A DNA stretch of 14,914 nucleotides from Lachnospiraceae bacterium (GTDB taxonomy: Bacteria > Bacillota > Clostridia > Lachnospirales > Lachnospiraceae): positions 1 to 14,914 of the forward strand of contig JAEDFR010000056.1 in assembly GCA_016297945.1 (NCBI GenBank). The letters are read 5' to 3'. The notes under the pieces are model-generated. The model did no database searches. It saw only the letters and a list, made by a program, of their open reading frames with translations, and was not told the origin of the DNA. Of this stretch, positions 14,350 through 14,914 are shown in pieces; the stretch's first letter is position 1, and every line of letters starts with the position of its first letter. A program made the position numbers and the translations under genes.

Positions 14350-14686
14350 GGCGGTCTCCTTCCCACAGATATTTGGCACCATCCAAGAGGTCGATAATAG
14401 CTGTAAGCATAGTGGTGTATTCTGTCTGCAATTCTTTGATTTCATCTGAAGAAGGAAGCATATCAGAGGTGCTGGTTGATGTAAATGCCTTCTGCATTTC
14501 AAGTAATTGCAGATATAGTGCATTAACAGTCTGCACCAGGGGATATATGGTTTCTCTCTTGCCAACAACACAGATGCGGTTGTAGATGCAGGAACGGACA
14601 AAGTAGTCTTGCTTTTTCATACCGCTTGCAAGAATACGGGCTTCAATTTCCTTGCGTTCGGCGTCGGTGATTCTGAAACTGATGGT
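14339..14686 (-). pseudogene. Relaxosome/MobC-like RHH protein, 5'-truncated
   Basis: The frame encodes TISFRITDAERKEIEARI and then LASGMKKQDYFVRSCIYNRI, a clear ribbon-helix-helix pattern like that of mobilisation accessory proteins, followed by a helical C-terminus ending DRHEQ. No start codon or ribosome binding site lies upstream in frame, because the gene meets the RecG-like segment at about 14687. An internal ATG (14620) exists but would remove the RHH strand. It is evidence of a second mobilisation module distinct from the mobC at 3689. Confidence 0.65.
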
Positions 14687-14914
14687 TGGTAAATGGAAGT
14701 GAAGTGCATATTGACATATATGATGACAGAATGGAAATCTATTCTCCTGGAGGAATGCCGGATGGTTCCATGATTCAGGACAGAGATCCTCTTACAGTCC
14801 CTTCAACCAGAAGAAATCCGGTTCTTGCTGATGTATTTAATCGGCTTGGATATATGGAACGTAAAGGTAGTGGATTTGGAAAGATTATCAGTGGATATGA
14901 ATTTCAAATAAATT
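14687..14914 (+). pseudogene. Second RecG-like/AlbA_2 regulator segment, 5'-truncated, runs off window
   Basis: From TGGTAAATGG at 14687 the plus strand reads LVNGSEVHIDIYDDRMEIYS, then the PGGMPDGSMIQDRDPLTVPS block, in one open frame to the window edge. It matches 6716-6943 with about 20 differences in 228 positions, most of them synonymous, and without the 20-bp duplication. The 5' part including HRDY is missing and is replaced by the relaxosome-like remnant. Whether the 3' part stays intact cannot be seen. Confidence 0.8.

Larger units (their letters stand above)
25..14914. mobile_element. Integrative mobilizable element inserted at guaA 3' end, left part; right end not in window
   Basis: The element starts at or near the guaA stop codon and continues beyond the window. 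Its backbone (about 25-5880) has an integrase, an XRE repressor, an excisionase-like protein, an RHH protein, an oriT-like region, MobC and a MOBP relaxase. No VirB4/VirD4-type transfer genes are seen, so it is probably mobilised in trans. The rest holds degraded mobile DNA, a type IV toxin-antitoxin pair, a giant STAND NTPase and fragments of a second mobilisation module, which suggests nested insertions or accretion. The right attachment site is not seen, so the true extent is unknown, and material after about 5880 could belong to a different, older element. Confidence 0.6.

Noticed and set aside
14350..14601. Longer start for the 83-aa protein (167-codon frame)
   Set aside because: The upstream part is antisense-like or out-of-frame reading of the RHH gene. 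ATG 14349 has a proper AAGGAG and overlaps the preceding stop.

Overview
The window looks like part of an accessory region in a Gram-positive gut anaerobe of the Clostridia (Lachnospiraceae-like Bacillota). That rests on strong AGGAGG-type ribosome binding sites, the kinds of mobile-element genes present, moderate G+C in the mobilisation genes and an A+T-rich cargo gene. The first eight codons read PATIEFE-stop, which matches the conserved C-terminus of GMP synthase (guaA). The 3' end of guaA is a known insertion site for integrative elements in Firmicutes, so the window appears to start at the chromosome/element junction and then run into the element.

Bases about 25-5880 form a compact integrative and mobilizable element (IME). 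It has a tyrosine integrase reading toward guaA, an XRE-type repressor, and a divergent operon that starts with a small excisionase-like winged-helix protein. Next come a ribbon-helix-helix (ParR-like) protein, a non-coding repeat/hairpin region that looks like centromere- or iteron-type repeats plus an oriT, a MobC-type accessory protein and a MOBP-type relaxase. No coupling protein or type IV secretion genes are seen, so transfer would depend on a helper element. The int/xre and xis sides are separated by back-to-back promoters with repeated putative operators, which suggests a phage-like switch.

Bases 5881-7190 are a graveyard. A DNA methyltransferase gene on the minus strand has lost its 3' part exactly where the relaxase ends. 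A decayed C-terminal part of an AlbA_2/RecG-like ATP-binding regulator follows, broken by a 20-bp tandem duplication and further lesions.

Bases 7191-13873 hold the cargo. A promoter sits in the tail of the dead gene and drives an AbiEi-like antitoxin and an AbiEii-like nucleotidyltransferase toxin (type IV toxin-antitoxin, overlapping ATGA). A very large (1557 aa), A+T-rich STAND/NACHT-like P-loop NTPase follows, with a long helical C-terminus. This resembles a phage-defence island, and the large NTPase with its uncharacterised N-terminal domain is the best candidate for a poorly described system.

Bases 13874-14914 hold a short gene remnant, a strong hairpin made of GAGACT repeats, a two-gene minus-strand unit (an 83-aa protein of unknown function and a 5'-truncated relaxosome/RHH-like protein), and a second, about 91% identical copy of the RecG-like segment that runs off the end. 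The two RecG-like segments lie in the same orientation on either side of the cargo and share a breakpoint at the same short sequence, so recombination at this site may have built the island.
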